Source: Cardiocondyla obscurior
Taxonomy: Eukaryota > Arthropoda > Insecta > Hymenoptera > Formicidae
Length of the DNA: 64,000 nucleotides
Direction of reading: 5' to 3'
Assembly (NCBI RefSeq): GCF_019399895.1
Contig: NC_091869.1
Span: 744,001-808,000, forward strand
Shown piece by piece: positions 11,901 through 23,525 of this stretch. Within the stretch, counting starts at the first letter, position 1. Every line of letters begins with the position of its first letter. The notes beneath the pieces were generated by a model. It saw nothing but the letters and a program-made list of their open reading frames with translations, had not been told where the DNA came from and made no database searches. The position numbers were made by a program, and so were the translations under genes.

Positions 11901-12639
11901 TCGTAATATTCACGTTCGGTCAGCGGACGACCGCGAGCTCGGGTCCGAGCGATTCCTCGGGTCTGAGATAATCGCGCATTCAAGGGTACGGAAGAGGCGA
12001 CAAGCCGATTTCGGTAAATCTCGAATCCCTTTTTTGTTATCGAAATAGCTTCCTCTTTATTGCGTCATTCGAATGCCCGTCGTATAAATCCCTTTTCGGT
12101 GAAAAAAAATGATCCCGCTGTTACTCCGAACTTTGGTATTGGAGAACAGAATACGTGTACGTATAGTGTTCTTTGTGTAATCGGTACGAAAGGAGTTAAA
12201 AGGCTAATTATTGATTTAGATTAAAGCGTATTATGTAAAAGAAAAAAAGATATATATTTAACTACATATTATTTACAATATTTAATCGTTTATAATTACC
12301 ATCTAATTTGAATAAAATTTTATTTAATATATAATTTAAATTAAAATTCATAAAAAGAAGCTATATATAAAATCAGTTTCTCGGACCTTGCCGGGACTTG
12401 TGTTTTTACTTTAATAAGTGTAAAAATCTGATATCTGAATATTTCGGATCAATTCGCTCCCGCGTGCTCAATGTTCGCCGGATCCGGCAGGATGCCAGAC
12501 TAAAAGAGGGTGGCACCCTACGGGCGAATAACGGTAAATGGCGCGACCGAGTGACTCTCGTCACGGAAGAGATCCGCGTACACAGCAAAGCGGAGGCGGT
12601 GAAACCTCGAGATGAAAAGAGAACGAAGTAATAGAATCC

Positions 12640-12990
12640 CATAGGAATGAATAAATAAACCAAAATACAACAAAAAGAGAAGCAAGAGAACAAAAGAAAA
12701 AGGAAAAATTCGTGATAAATAAAAAAAAAATATAATAAACGACCAAAGACGTACTTTAAAGAAAAATTAACTTAGATGAAGATTATGGAGAAAGAAATGG
12801 AAGAATAAGAAGGCGGCGGAAGAAAGCGTAAGGAAAACGTGAGGAGCAAGTCTCGAAATGAGAAAATGGACGAAAAAGAAGGCGGGGGGAAAAAAGATAA
12901 AGAAAAAAAAAAAGATGAAGAGGACAAAAGAGGTGAGAGAGGAGGAAAAACATAAGGAGAGGACCACAGAGAGGAAGACTTTGGTGGGGG
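12640..12990 (+). repeat. Long purine-rich strand
   Basis: About 350 bases are very rich in A and G on the plus strand, with many AAG, GGA and AAAA stretches. The frames through it encode low-complexity Lys/Arg/Glu sequence, which I take to be a composition effect. A GC-rich patch follows at about 13,010-13,300. Confidence 0.6.
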
Positions 12991-13169
12991 ATGAAGAAAG
13001 ACCGTTCGCTTTATGCTACCGCTCATCTGGTAGGGGCACGCGAACGACGGCGACGACCCGGTGGTGGAGGCAGAAGAGTGAACCGGTGAACCCACATAGA
13101 GGGGGCAGGGTGACGGCGGCGGCGTCGACGACGGCGGTGGCGGCGGCAGCCGACGGTGGTGAGGGTACG

Positions 13170-13268
13170 ATGACGAGCAGCACCGTGCGCGAGCACCTGT
13201 GGATCTCTGCGGTAGAGTCACTCACCAGCTACCACCACCGGACCACCGCCGAACCTCGAGGTGTACAG
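13170..13268 (+). CDS. Weak candidate first coding exon, unknown product
   Basis: An ATG at 13170 opens a frame starting MTSSTVREHLW that runs to CAG and a donor-like GTAGAA at 13269 (phase 0). An alternative donor GTGTAC at 13261 would give phase 1, the phase used by the HR3 exons. Neither donor is strong and I recognise no homology. The surrounding GC-rich triplet-biased DNA can keep frames open by chance. Confidence 0.15.
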
Positions 13269-14437
13269 GTAGAACCGAAACGGAAACGGTAACGCCGCGC
13301 ACAACAAAACGCGAAGAGATCGAAGAGGAAATAGAAAAAGCCCGAAAACGAAAGACAGACGATACCTGACAGTCCTTACAAAAAAAAGAGAAAAAAAAAT
13401 AAAAGTGGGGGATAAGGGTGATTGTGGCCGACCGCGGCGATTTTATTAGCCGTGCTGGCGCTGAAGAGAAAGGAACCATCTACTGACCGCGTGTGTGAGA
13501 ATCCAGGCTGAAGGGCACGTGTAGGAACAAAAAGAAGAAAAATAATGTCTGATGGATTATCGCATTGAAAATTAATTTGAAGAAATAAGGGCGAAGGGAT
13601 TCACCAGGCGATATAAGTGTAAATTTGGGATTACAGTGATACCGCAAGTAAGGATCCGGAGGTACGGCTCTCCCGCGGCACTACGTATGCATTGACTCCA
13701 GTGTGAAAGATTCCGAAGATTTGATCGCGATTCGTTAGACTTTTTCATTCAGCTGTTGCGATTTGTCGATCGTAATCTCGCCAGTTCAGATTTCACAGGC
13801 GGCGTCATTGACACCGGTGACGTTCGCGAGAACGGATTTACGGAGAGCGACAAGCTCGCTTATAAACGCAGTCGACGTTGGAGCAAAATTGATTTTACGA
13901 TTTTCACATAAAGTATTCGAGTATTTAAATTACGAAACGAGTGTTACATTAAAAAAGAAGAAGAAGAAGAAGAAAGAAAAACAAATTTAATTGCATTTTA
14001 TACTTACGAAAAATCTCAAGGAAAATAAAATCGTGGCCTCTTCGACTAAAATTCTTTCCCGCATTTTTAAAATCGGAAGGGTAACGGAGGCGGCAGGAAA
14101 TATCGAATGTGCGAAAGTGCGAATAGAATTCGAGGAAATCACGAGTGGAGGACGGAACCCTGATCGATTCTCCATCGAGCGTTGCAGCGCTCGACATCGC
14201 TATGTGGCGGCGGCGCGTTTTTTGATTTGTGATCTTGAGAACGGAGGAGCATGGATACGATTGAATGATCAGTGAGACCCCGATCGCAAGAACGGAAAGA
14301 AACGGAATTTTTCTTAACGCGCATAGTGATTAACGGATTTACTTAAGTGGGTGATAAGTGAGAGAGCCGAGGTGAGATAAGAGCGATTTTTGGGAAAGGC
14401 GGCGTTGTGGATAGCAGGATATGCGATCTCTGACAAG
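13269..14437. other. Non-coding stretch before the 14.4 kb candidate exon
   Basis: Mixed composition with a short (AAG)n run near 13,952-13,974. The part from about 14,280 to 14,437 is plausible as 5' UTR for the candidate exon at 14438. I see nothing else I can support. Confidence 0.35.
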
Positions 14438-14456
14438 ATGCCTAGCACGATAAGAG
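14438..14456 (+). CDS. Candidate HR3 alternative first coding exon (short)
   Basis: GACAAG-ATG gives a fair initiation context. Six codons (MPSTIR) plus one base are followed by a consensus donor (AGAG then GTGAGT, 14457-14462). The phase-1 end is the phase at which HR3 N-terminal exons join the DNA-binding exon; the next residues would be AQIEIIPCK-type in DHR3. Very short N-termini are known in the vertebrate orthologues, for example RORbeta. There is no sequence homology to confirm it, and it could equally be a 5' UTR exon. Confidence 0.35.
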
Positions 14457-17059
14457 GTGAGTGACACGTTACGTCGATTTATTAACAACAAATAGAACTT
14501 CGTGTGCAAGCCCCATATCCTGTGACGATTTTGTGACTTTTTCTGTGGTATAAAATTCAGCACAAGCGTCTTTTAATTGGCCAATTTTTAATAATAATTG
14601 TAACAAACTTTAACACAGCGTTAATAGAGAATTAATTATTCGAATGGTATAAAAAGGTTTACTTACAATCTCGTGACACGCTACGTAATGTTACGATAAT
14701 CTTTATTTCGGGCGTAAAGGGTTAAAGCTGCGGAGAACCTCGTGAGATAAAAACGAATCCGAGTGTGTAGATTTAATGGACGCTATCAAAAATTCACGTG
14801 GCATCGATCCTTTTAGCGCTCCAACCCTTTCACTGCAAACTATTGATTTAGCAGGGGGAGAGGAGAAAAAAAAAACGTATTCTCATCCTGCAATATTTTT
14901 CTGGGTTATGTCAATAATAAAATTTAATAAAAACTTAATGAAAGTTGAATATTTGTTGAACAATTTTCTCATTGATATAATTGATTCATTAAAATGATTA
15001 CTGAATCCGATCTTAATAAACTAATTTCTGAGATGAGAAATTAATGATCGCCTTGGCACTGTCTTTTACAATTTTTTCATTATATATTTAATTTCTGGTA
15101 ACACAATGATCTACACGAATTTATCTTCTCATAAATATCTTTAAACTATACGTGACAATTTAATATTTGGCTTATGCAACGCGTTCTTGTTTTTAATTAA
15201 CTAGATGTTTTATTTTATTTTTAATTACATTTAAAATGCGCGAGTACGATGTTATATCTCTCTCTTCCCCTTTTTTTTAAGACTAAAGTTAATGTTACAT
15301 TTCCACGTTGCAAAAAAAAAAAAATAACAATGACGCTAAAGAGGAAGCTATTTTTTATGTACATCTGGACAAACGAACGGTTTTACGATATTCTATTCTT
15401 CCTTGACTCTACCTAGATTTCTTCAAAGCGTTTCTTTATTCTTCCTGACGGGATTAAGGCAGCGAGTCAATCTCAAATTATTCGGAAGAGTAGGGTAGTA
15501 ACAGAAAAGAATATTTAATCAGAATAAAAAGAAATACCGACTATGGAAAAATAGGCTCGTTCGCAGAAGGTAACAGTACGCGATGTTGCGGTCACGATGG
15601 CAGGGTCACTCGAGGTCAGTAACACACTGACGACGCGGTCGCGTAATCCGCGACGGTCTTCTGCCTCTGAGATCCATCGAGTATGCGCTTTTCAATCTCT
15701 TCGCGATCGTTTCAAACCTATCGAGATTACTTGCTCTGATACTATATTCTCAATCACGATAATTAAATTTTTTTTTTAACTTAATTGGAGAAAAAGATCG
15801 TAAAATAAGTAATTTTGTTTGATGCATAATTTTCATTATTATAAAAAAATTAACAATTCAAGCATTAAAAGTAACGAACAGCATGAATCGGTTAGCCGAT
15901 TTTTATTACATATGCTATTATATTAAGTGTAATATTAAGTCATTCATATCGGGTAGTGCGATGATTATAAATAGTTTAATAAGGTAAAATTATATATTAC
16001 AAATTATATTAACTTTTTAAATCGTTGTCTTATCTTGGAAATTATCGAAAAATCAAATGGAATGTGATAATACTTAAGAAATATTAATTACGCCCGTATA
16101 TATAGCCGTAATAATAAAAAATCCGTTCCACAGGATCACTTAAATAGAATTATATGAAATATTAGTAAGATTTACTTTGAAAATATCGATTAAAACGGTC
16201 CACTTTTTATTGAAATGTTTAAATAATTTGTCTCATATAAACTCCACTGTTCTCCCTAATACTTAATTATTATAATTTATCGAAACTAAAATTAATTCAC
16301 AAAATAAAATTAATTGATTTTTTATCGCGAGGAAAAAGTTTCCGTAACAAAAATGCAATATAAAAATATCTAAGAAATAAATCAGTAATGTAAAATAATA
16401 GTAGAAACAATAAATCACGCTTTATGCTGCGTGATGTAGTAGGTGTTTAAATTATATGACGAAGCGTAGATGAGTTGATATTAAAAGAATGCATGCGAAA
16501 GCAGACGTAATCAAATTACACTAATGAAAGCAATAACTGCACAGTCATTGCAAAGTCATGTGATAAATTCGAGCAAACGGTGCGGAACATGCACAAAATT
16601 GTTAAAAATAATTTTCAAAAATAAACAAATCAAAAGCGCACAGAGAATATATTCAAATAAAATTACGAGTTACTTTAATTCATCGTAAGGTTGAAACGTT
16701 AGAGCATATGGCAATTAGTATTCCCTAGTTAGGATTCTACGAAGTGTTACGTAATCGAAAATTGAGCAACGCACAAAAAAAAAAAAAAATGAGCATACAA
16801 AGTGGAAGGAGGAGGAAAAGGGAGTGGGAAGGTTTACGCGAGCGGAGGGAAGGGCAGGTAATGAAAAGCGAGATTCTCTTCCTGCGACAGGTGGCAAAGA
16901 CCTTGGTAAACTTAAGGGCGTTGCGATCGATTACCTAACCGGGCACGGCTATGAGGCAGATTTTCGGTTCCTGATGCGGCCTCGGGTCTCGATGGGCCTG
17001 CGCCCGCTTGCCGAACTAAGCGCCGACAAGCTCGCCGCTCGGTACACGAACAAAAGCGA

Positions 17060-17072
17060 GGGTCAATGAACC
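17060..17072. promoter_or_regulatory. Ecdysone response element, exact IR-1 consensus match
   Basis: GGGTCA, one spacer base, then TGAACC. Every position fits the palindromic EcR/USP consensus RGKTCA-N-TGAMCY. It sits in a GC-rich island inside the putative HR3 regulatory region. Function is inferred from the motif plus the known ecdysone regulation of HR3. Confidence 0.55.
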
Positions 17073-17090
17073 TTCTTGAACGTACACCAC

Positions 17091-17113
17091 ACGCACGCAC
17101 GCACGCACGCACG
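17091..17113. repeat. (ACGC)n microsatellite
   Basis: Five to six tandem ACGC units, just downstream of the palindrome at 17060. Confidence 0.85.
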
Positions 17114-19090
17114 TGATCCCTCCACGCATTCGTGCGCGCCCGCTCTCCGTCTTTGTCCTCTCTCCGTTTTTCTTTATCTTTATCGCAAAAAGCATGATAC
17201 GCGCGCGGACGGGTGTAGTAAACGAAATTTTCGGCATTAGCAGAGCGAGGAGGAGCTCGTTTAAGTCGACGAATTTTTGAGTAAATTGAGACGCGCTGTG
17301 GAACACTTCCGTCGTGCGAAAATAGAGAGATGAGATTGCAGAACCAGCTTTGCACGGTATTGTGTCGTATTTTTCCATCAAGTGAAATGATACGACTATG
17401 AAAATTCATGACACAAATCGCTATGAAAGTTTAGGGTTGCCATGTCGTGATATCGAAAAAGGAAGGCGTCATATTGCAATGACATGCGACGCATATACAT
17501 ATAGGTGCATGGAAAGAGATTCGACGTTGCGTAAAAATAAATTCGCAATAGCCACATAGCTATTTTTCACATATCTATTTCTTTTAATATACATTTTGAC
17601 GTACATATAATTATTAAAAAATTTTGGCCACCAAGAAACTCGAATTCAAGTTTTACTTTGCTAATAGTCTTTTAAATAATAATTAATTATTTCTAATGAT
17701 TCTACAATATTATACTGCGGTACAAACATTACTTAATTACTCTAGCTTTTTTTCTTTTAATTTCGACTGTAATTAAAATTTTGGAGAAACTAAAAAGACA
17801 ATTTTGATTGTACTAAATTCGAAACCAGAAAACGAATGCAGTTCGTTACTTGTTAAAACAAAATCAATTCTATACCAGTAAAAATAAATCGTCAGGGTCT
17901 CTTTCTACATCTTGCCATTCGGTATACATACAGAGCTTAATAATACCGCTTGATATTACCAATGCACGAGTTTTAAATAATAAATTTAAAAGTATTATTA
18001 ATATAAGGAAATAAGATGTATGTGTATAGTCCGCCTCTTATCAGTAAATCGCCTGCATCTCTGTCGAGAATTTACTTCTTTATTTAAAAGAACACAAAAT
18101 CACCCTCCATTAAACTATAGCTTTCCACAATGCGCGAGAATGAAAAAGGGCGGTAACCCCGGATACTTATTTATATCCTCGTAAGCCGCCTAAGTATGGT
18201 CCGACCAATGTAAAGACATTATCCAAGCATATCGCATCGTGTATATCGAAACGCACGAAGGGTATAAGCAGGCGATGAACCGAGCCTGTATATGTCGATG
18301 GGAGCCTCTACCCAAATTACACTGCCGAGTACCGTTATGGTAGGCCCATGACCGAGCGACTCTGAGCGACTTGAAGCGAGTTGGAACCTCGTCTTGCAGT
18401 ACTTCTTCCCATACCTCGAGCAACAATCGAAAGATTCATGCGTCACGATAGGCGGCTTATCGCAATTTGCAATATTACGAAATAGGTAACTGTGCCTTAT
18501 TACGAGAGCGCAAACTGAAATTATTTCACATTTCAAAGAATAATTCGTAAATTTTAGTTACAATACGAAATGAGATAATTACCAACTGTTTCAAATTGCA
18601 CAAATGTTTTTATTATTACGTAAATTAGAAGTAACATAAAAATACAAAAGAATAAATCTTTCCTACGTATATTCCAACATTTTATTCAGATAATTCGGAA
18701 CTTTATCCATTTACTTAATTAAAAAATAATTACGAGTTTAATGGCATAAAGTATAATAATATTCATAAAATAATTTACGTGTTTTTAATTTTTCTCGATA
18801 AACGTACGCGTTTTGTATATTAAAAAAAAGTAAAATCGTGTTGAGACTTAGCACGTGCATGTTTCGATTACATACCATTAAGATATCCTACGAAAAAAAA
18901 AAAAAGAACGGATATCAGCTCTCAATTAACGTCACTCTTCGCTTTTACATTTCCGTACATTCCGGGACGAAACTCACGGGTTATTTTCACTCGATTCCAA
19001 ATATCAATATCGACGTAGCCAACCCCGCGAAGTGACGCGCGTGTACATACATTATGCGTAGCTACGCGCGTAATTACGCCACTCGTCGCG

Positions 19091-19131
19091 CCTACCTATC
19101 TACCTACCTACCTACCTACCTACCTACCTAA
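19091..19131. repeat. (CCTA)n microsatellite
   Basis: About ten CCTA-type tetranucleotide units with one interruption. A similar tract lies at 37938-37988. Confidence 0.9.
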
Positions 19132-22100
19132 CTCAAAACCAGGTGTGTGGTGGTGTGTTCCTTTGCTTCTTCGTTCTCCAGTCATTGAACTCGCGCGACT
19201 CGTTCAACCCACCAGCTGTTTCTTACTACTCCACCCCCACCGCGCGCCCCGTTTCGTTTTTCCTTCCCTTTCCGTTCTGTTGTTTCAACTACTACCGCTA
19301 CTATTATTATTACACCGTTTCGAGCCGATCTCGGTCCATCCGTCTTCCCCGGCACTTTTACAGAAGTGCCGACCGATATCCCCGTGCGAAACGCGGATCG
19401 GATGAGAAAAAATAGCACAGGTGTCCCTTTCCGAAAGCACCTGACATTTTTTTTCACAACGCGGCACTTACATTAAGGTGTGTTGTACACACCTTTTACT
19501 CGCGAACATATCTATGATTCATTCAACTTCTACGACTGACTTAGGCTGAGGTCATTTTTATCTATCTAACACTAAGTGCATAAATTTTATATGTAGTTTA
19601 ATTTTTATATATCGCTCGTATCAAGTTTCGATACTTGGAATTGTAGTAAAAAATTATTTAGTTTAAAATATTGATGTACGATTTATATTAGAGTAGAAAA
19701 TTAATTATATTTTCTTCAAACGAGTTCTCTAGTCTTCTGACTGCGGCGGGGAAAAAGAAAAAAAAATTGTACGTGAACAAAAAGATTATTCGAGCTCGGA
19801 GATTCAATAATACTTGAGCGAGAAAGTCCGTTAGTTTAAATAGGAGTTCGTTGCCCGTTAACGTGCGTTAATGTTATATCGATCAGCGAGGAATTCGAAG
19901 GTGAAGCGATTTCGATCTCCTCTTCTCTATAATTAACTCTTCCGCGACAATTATCTTGATAGCCCGATATTAGAAATGCATTGAGGAACCGAAGAGAAGT
20001 TTATACACAAATTAATTAGAGCTATGAATAAACGAATGGCAATATTAAATATGAATTAATTTAACTAAATCTACATTCGCGCGTATAGATAATAATCATT
20101 TTAATATTTCTTTTACCGAATACAGTTACACGAGGTGCACTCTACTTTTCAAATACAGTTCCGTTTACGGCGCATACACATTCACATGCGTGCGTAATTT
20201 TTAATGTGTCGTACTTTTGAACCTTAAAATTAAAAAAATAACTTTTAGATTTTCCGGAAAAAAAATTTAATATTTTGAAGTGGAATAATCACATTTCGTA
20301 ACTAAAAAATTCAAAGTAGAAACATTAGTTAATGGTATTGAAATAACGGGAATATTTTTTTTTTCTTTTTTTTTTTCTTTTTGTAAAATAAGTATAAAAG
20401 AGTCTATCCGAGAAGCGGAATACGCGTTAGCGAGAACTAATTCGTAACAAATAATAGTTCGAGCTCGGTCACTGCCACGCTTTGTCCATGACTCATAGGG
20501 CAATATCTCCTCTCTTCTGGATTCATTTCTCGTTGAACATTGCTGTCGGGCGCTTAAGGTCGCGGAGGGGAAGGTCGAGCCCACGTTCAACGCCCTTTCA
20601 TGTATTTCGATCTTACCAGGCACACGCAACAATGACATTGGCGTGGGGCGACTGGGATGTTAATGATACGGCGCGAATCTAAATAGACAAGAGGACAATT
20701 AGAATTGATAATTTGTCCGAAATGAGTTTCTAAACGTTTACATCAATTCCGAAATGTCTTTACGCGTATTGTTTCTTCAATATTAACATTTCGACGACGG
20801 TTATAGAAATGGATGTCCGTCCACATATCGCTCTGAATTAATTTCCCGTCAAAATGAGCGACACTCCGTGTAATAATTATTTTAGAAAATTCATATTTTT
20901 CAATATATAGAAAATATGTGGACGTTAAAATAAATGTTTTCCATATGTTTCTTTTTTTTTCAATAATACAACACGGGCGTTGAAGTGGAAATAATTTAAT
21001 CGATTGAATTAATTTGAAATCTTAACATAGAAATCTAGAACGTTGGATATAATGTAGGAAGAATGAATTGAATTCTCGTATCTACGAGAATAAATATATA
21101 AATCAATATACGACTGTGCAGATAAAAAATATATGAATCGAGTAATCATATCACGTGTACTATAACACGATATCTTTAACCCTGCGGCACTGATTCGACT
21201 GCATTATACTATCAATTTGCTTAACAATTTCTTTTACTTTAACTTTTATAAAATCGTTTATAAAAAGGTTTTGTTACATCTAATTAACGCAATTAATTAA
21301 CACATATATTCACATGCACGTTTAAATTATTTTTTTTAGCCAAGAGAATTGATATATTCAAAGAGAAATAGCTAAAACTTTTTTCTTTTTTTTATCAATT
21401 GTTCGTAAAGTTTAAACTCTAGCGATAATCGCGATCTTGTGGTCGAATCGGAGCTTCATGGGCCGAAAGAACGACGCTAACGTGGACGAGCAAGTCGTCG
21501 CGTCGGCAGGTATTCGATAGCACCGCAAGGGTCGTCGACCGCAGGTGTTACGCGCCCGTTCACTCGACTCGCTCGGTTCAGCTCGTCCTCGCCACGGCCA
21601 AAACTCGCGGCTCTCTCCCTCTCCTATTCGGGAGACCATCGAAATTCGCGGACACGGCCCACGTATCGCTCCCTTGCGCATACGTTAAAGCGCGGAGGCC
21701 CTGCGTTGCCTCAGGAATATCTCCGGAGGAGATAATACCGCGGTAACTAACCGTGAAAAGAATGGAAAAACCCGTGAATTACAAAAGTCAACACCGCGGA
21801 TTGTCAGTGAGTCATTTAACACCAGCGTCAGTGGAGAACGTTAAAAATAAAGCTTGCTTGTAATGTTAATTAAAAAGGATACCGAATGATAAACATCCTT
21901 CACACTTCATTCGGTGGTGTCTACAACTCGCAAAAATATGTAGCTTTAATGATTAAAGGCGCATACGAAAAAAGCTTGATTATAAATAACAAGTAATACA
22001 TCAATCTTGAAGATGTAATATTAACACATAAAACAACGAAATAAAAAAGAAAAAAAAAATTGTATAGTCCATTAAACACGTGGGAGAAAGAGAGAGAAAG

Positions 22101-22530
22101 AGAGCGCGCTTGTCTTCTCAGAAAAACCTTCTCTTCGTTCCTAAAAAAAAAAAAAAAAAAAGCACCTCTAGCGGACAGAGAACGGTCCGGAAGGAAAGCC
22201 GTGGGCGTTCAGTAATTAACCCTTTGTCTTCGATATACCTGCAGGGTGATACTCAACTTCCTATCGTTGTTTGCACGCGCCTATTACGGCGCGGCGGTAC
22301 ATCAATCACGGCGATACGCGGCCTGCACGTGATGCCTTGTCGCGTGATTGAACCGCGTGGGGTCGACAAAAATTCCGGACGGTATCTAACCCTGGGGGGG
22401 TGGCGAGAGGGGAGAGGGAGGCAAAACAAAGAGAAGGATTGTGCGACGGCTCGTAAGACACAAAGAATAAGCGGAATGAACGGCGAAAACTTTAGGCAAG
22501 TCCGCGCGCGCGGCAAAGTCACCGGCCGTG

Positions 22531-22560
22531 GCTCACCTCCACGAGTGCTCACCTCCACGA
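22531..22560. repeat. 14-base direct repeat (two copies)
   Basis: GCTCACCTCCACGA occurs at 22531-22544 and 22547-22560. Read on the minus strand each copy contains GTGGAG-GTGAGC, a donor-like sequence, so two donors lie 16 bases apart. No minus-strand gene is recognised here. Confidence 0.6.
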
Positions 22561-23500
22561 ACCTCGTCTGGAGGACGTTGACCCTTCTCGCCACCACGTG
22601 GCGAGAGAGCGATGTCTCTCCTTCGCGTCGAAGCACCTTACCTGCCTGATTTGAAGCAACCACCCGGCCGTGAACCTTCCTAGGGCCATCCGTTTATCTT
22701 CTCTCTCTTCCCCCCCCCCTCCTCCCCCTTTCTCGTTCTCTTCCTGGCTCCTCTAGAGCCGACGTTCTTTGTCACTCTTCAGAAATCTCCTTGGCATACC
22801 GGCGTATCGCGTATACACGTCTATTTATCTTTGCGTAGGCGTTTTATTCCCCCCGTTGCCGAGAATGAATCGGCGATGACGCAATAAAATTAATTGTAAT
22901 TTTAAATCAGAAGCTTGTGAAAACGTTAGCCAGCTAAAGACCACCTGGAGATAGTAATTCGCTTATACAGATGAACTCTCCGATCAGAAACTGCTGATTA
23001 GCATATTAAATTAATCGTATTTATTATCTGGTCGGGACTATCAAAGCTCGCGCATTTGATTGCATTATACGTATGACTAAATATCCGCTAAATATTTTAA
23101 TGTACTTTAATTGCAGAAGATTTATATGCTGAAAATTAATTAATGCGGGAGTCGATAATAAAATCTCACGTTATATCACGACAATAATAATAAAATAAAA
23201 AGTATATCACATCTATTTAAATTATACAATTCGCAAAAAAAAAAAGAAAAATATTTAAAATTTACAATTATTTCACACCGAGATATTAAAATGTCAATAT
23301 AAATTAATATCGTATCTAAATTAAATCAACGCATAAAAATAATTTCCGAATAAAGAAAGATACTCGATAAATATGATGATTCATTTCGTGAGTGATTTGA
23401 ATTATTCTAGGTGCAATTCGCTGACTTAGTGTTAACAAAAATTGCGGGCACCAGACGACAGAAATCATTTCTTGATGACGAGGCGAGTAAATCGCGCACA

Positions 23501-23525
23501 TTTTTTTTTTTTTTTTTTTTTTTTT
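23501..23525. repeat. Poly(T) tract
   Basis: Twenty-five consecutive T bases with no flanking element that I can identify. Confidence 0.9.

Noticed and set aside
22080..22663. 189-codon plus frame and 136-codon minus frame
   Set aside because: They share the same GC-rich DNA, do not start in a convincing context and match nothing known to me.
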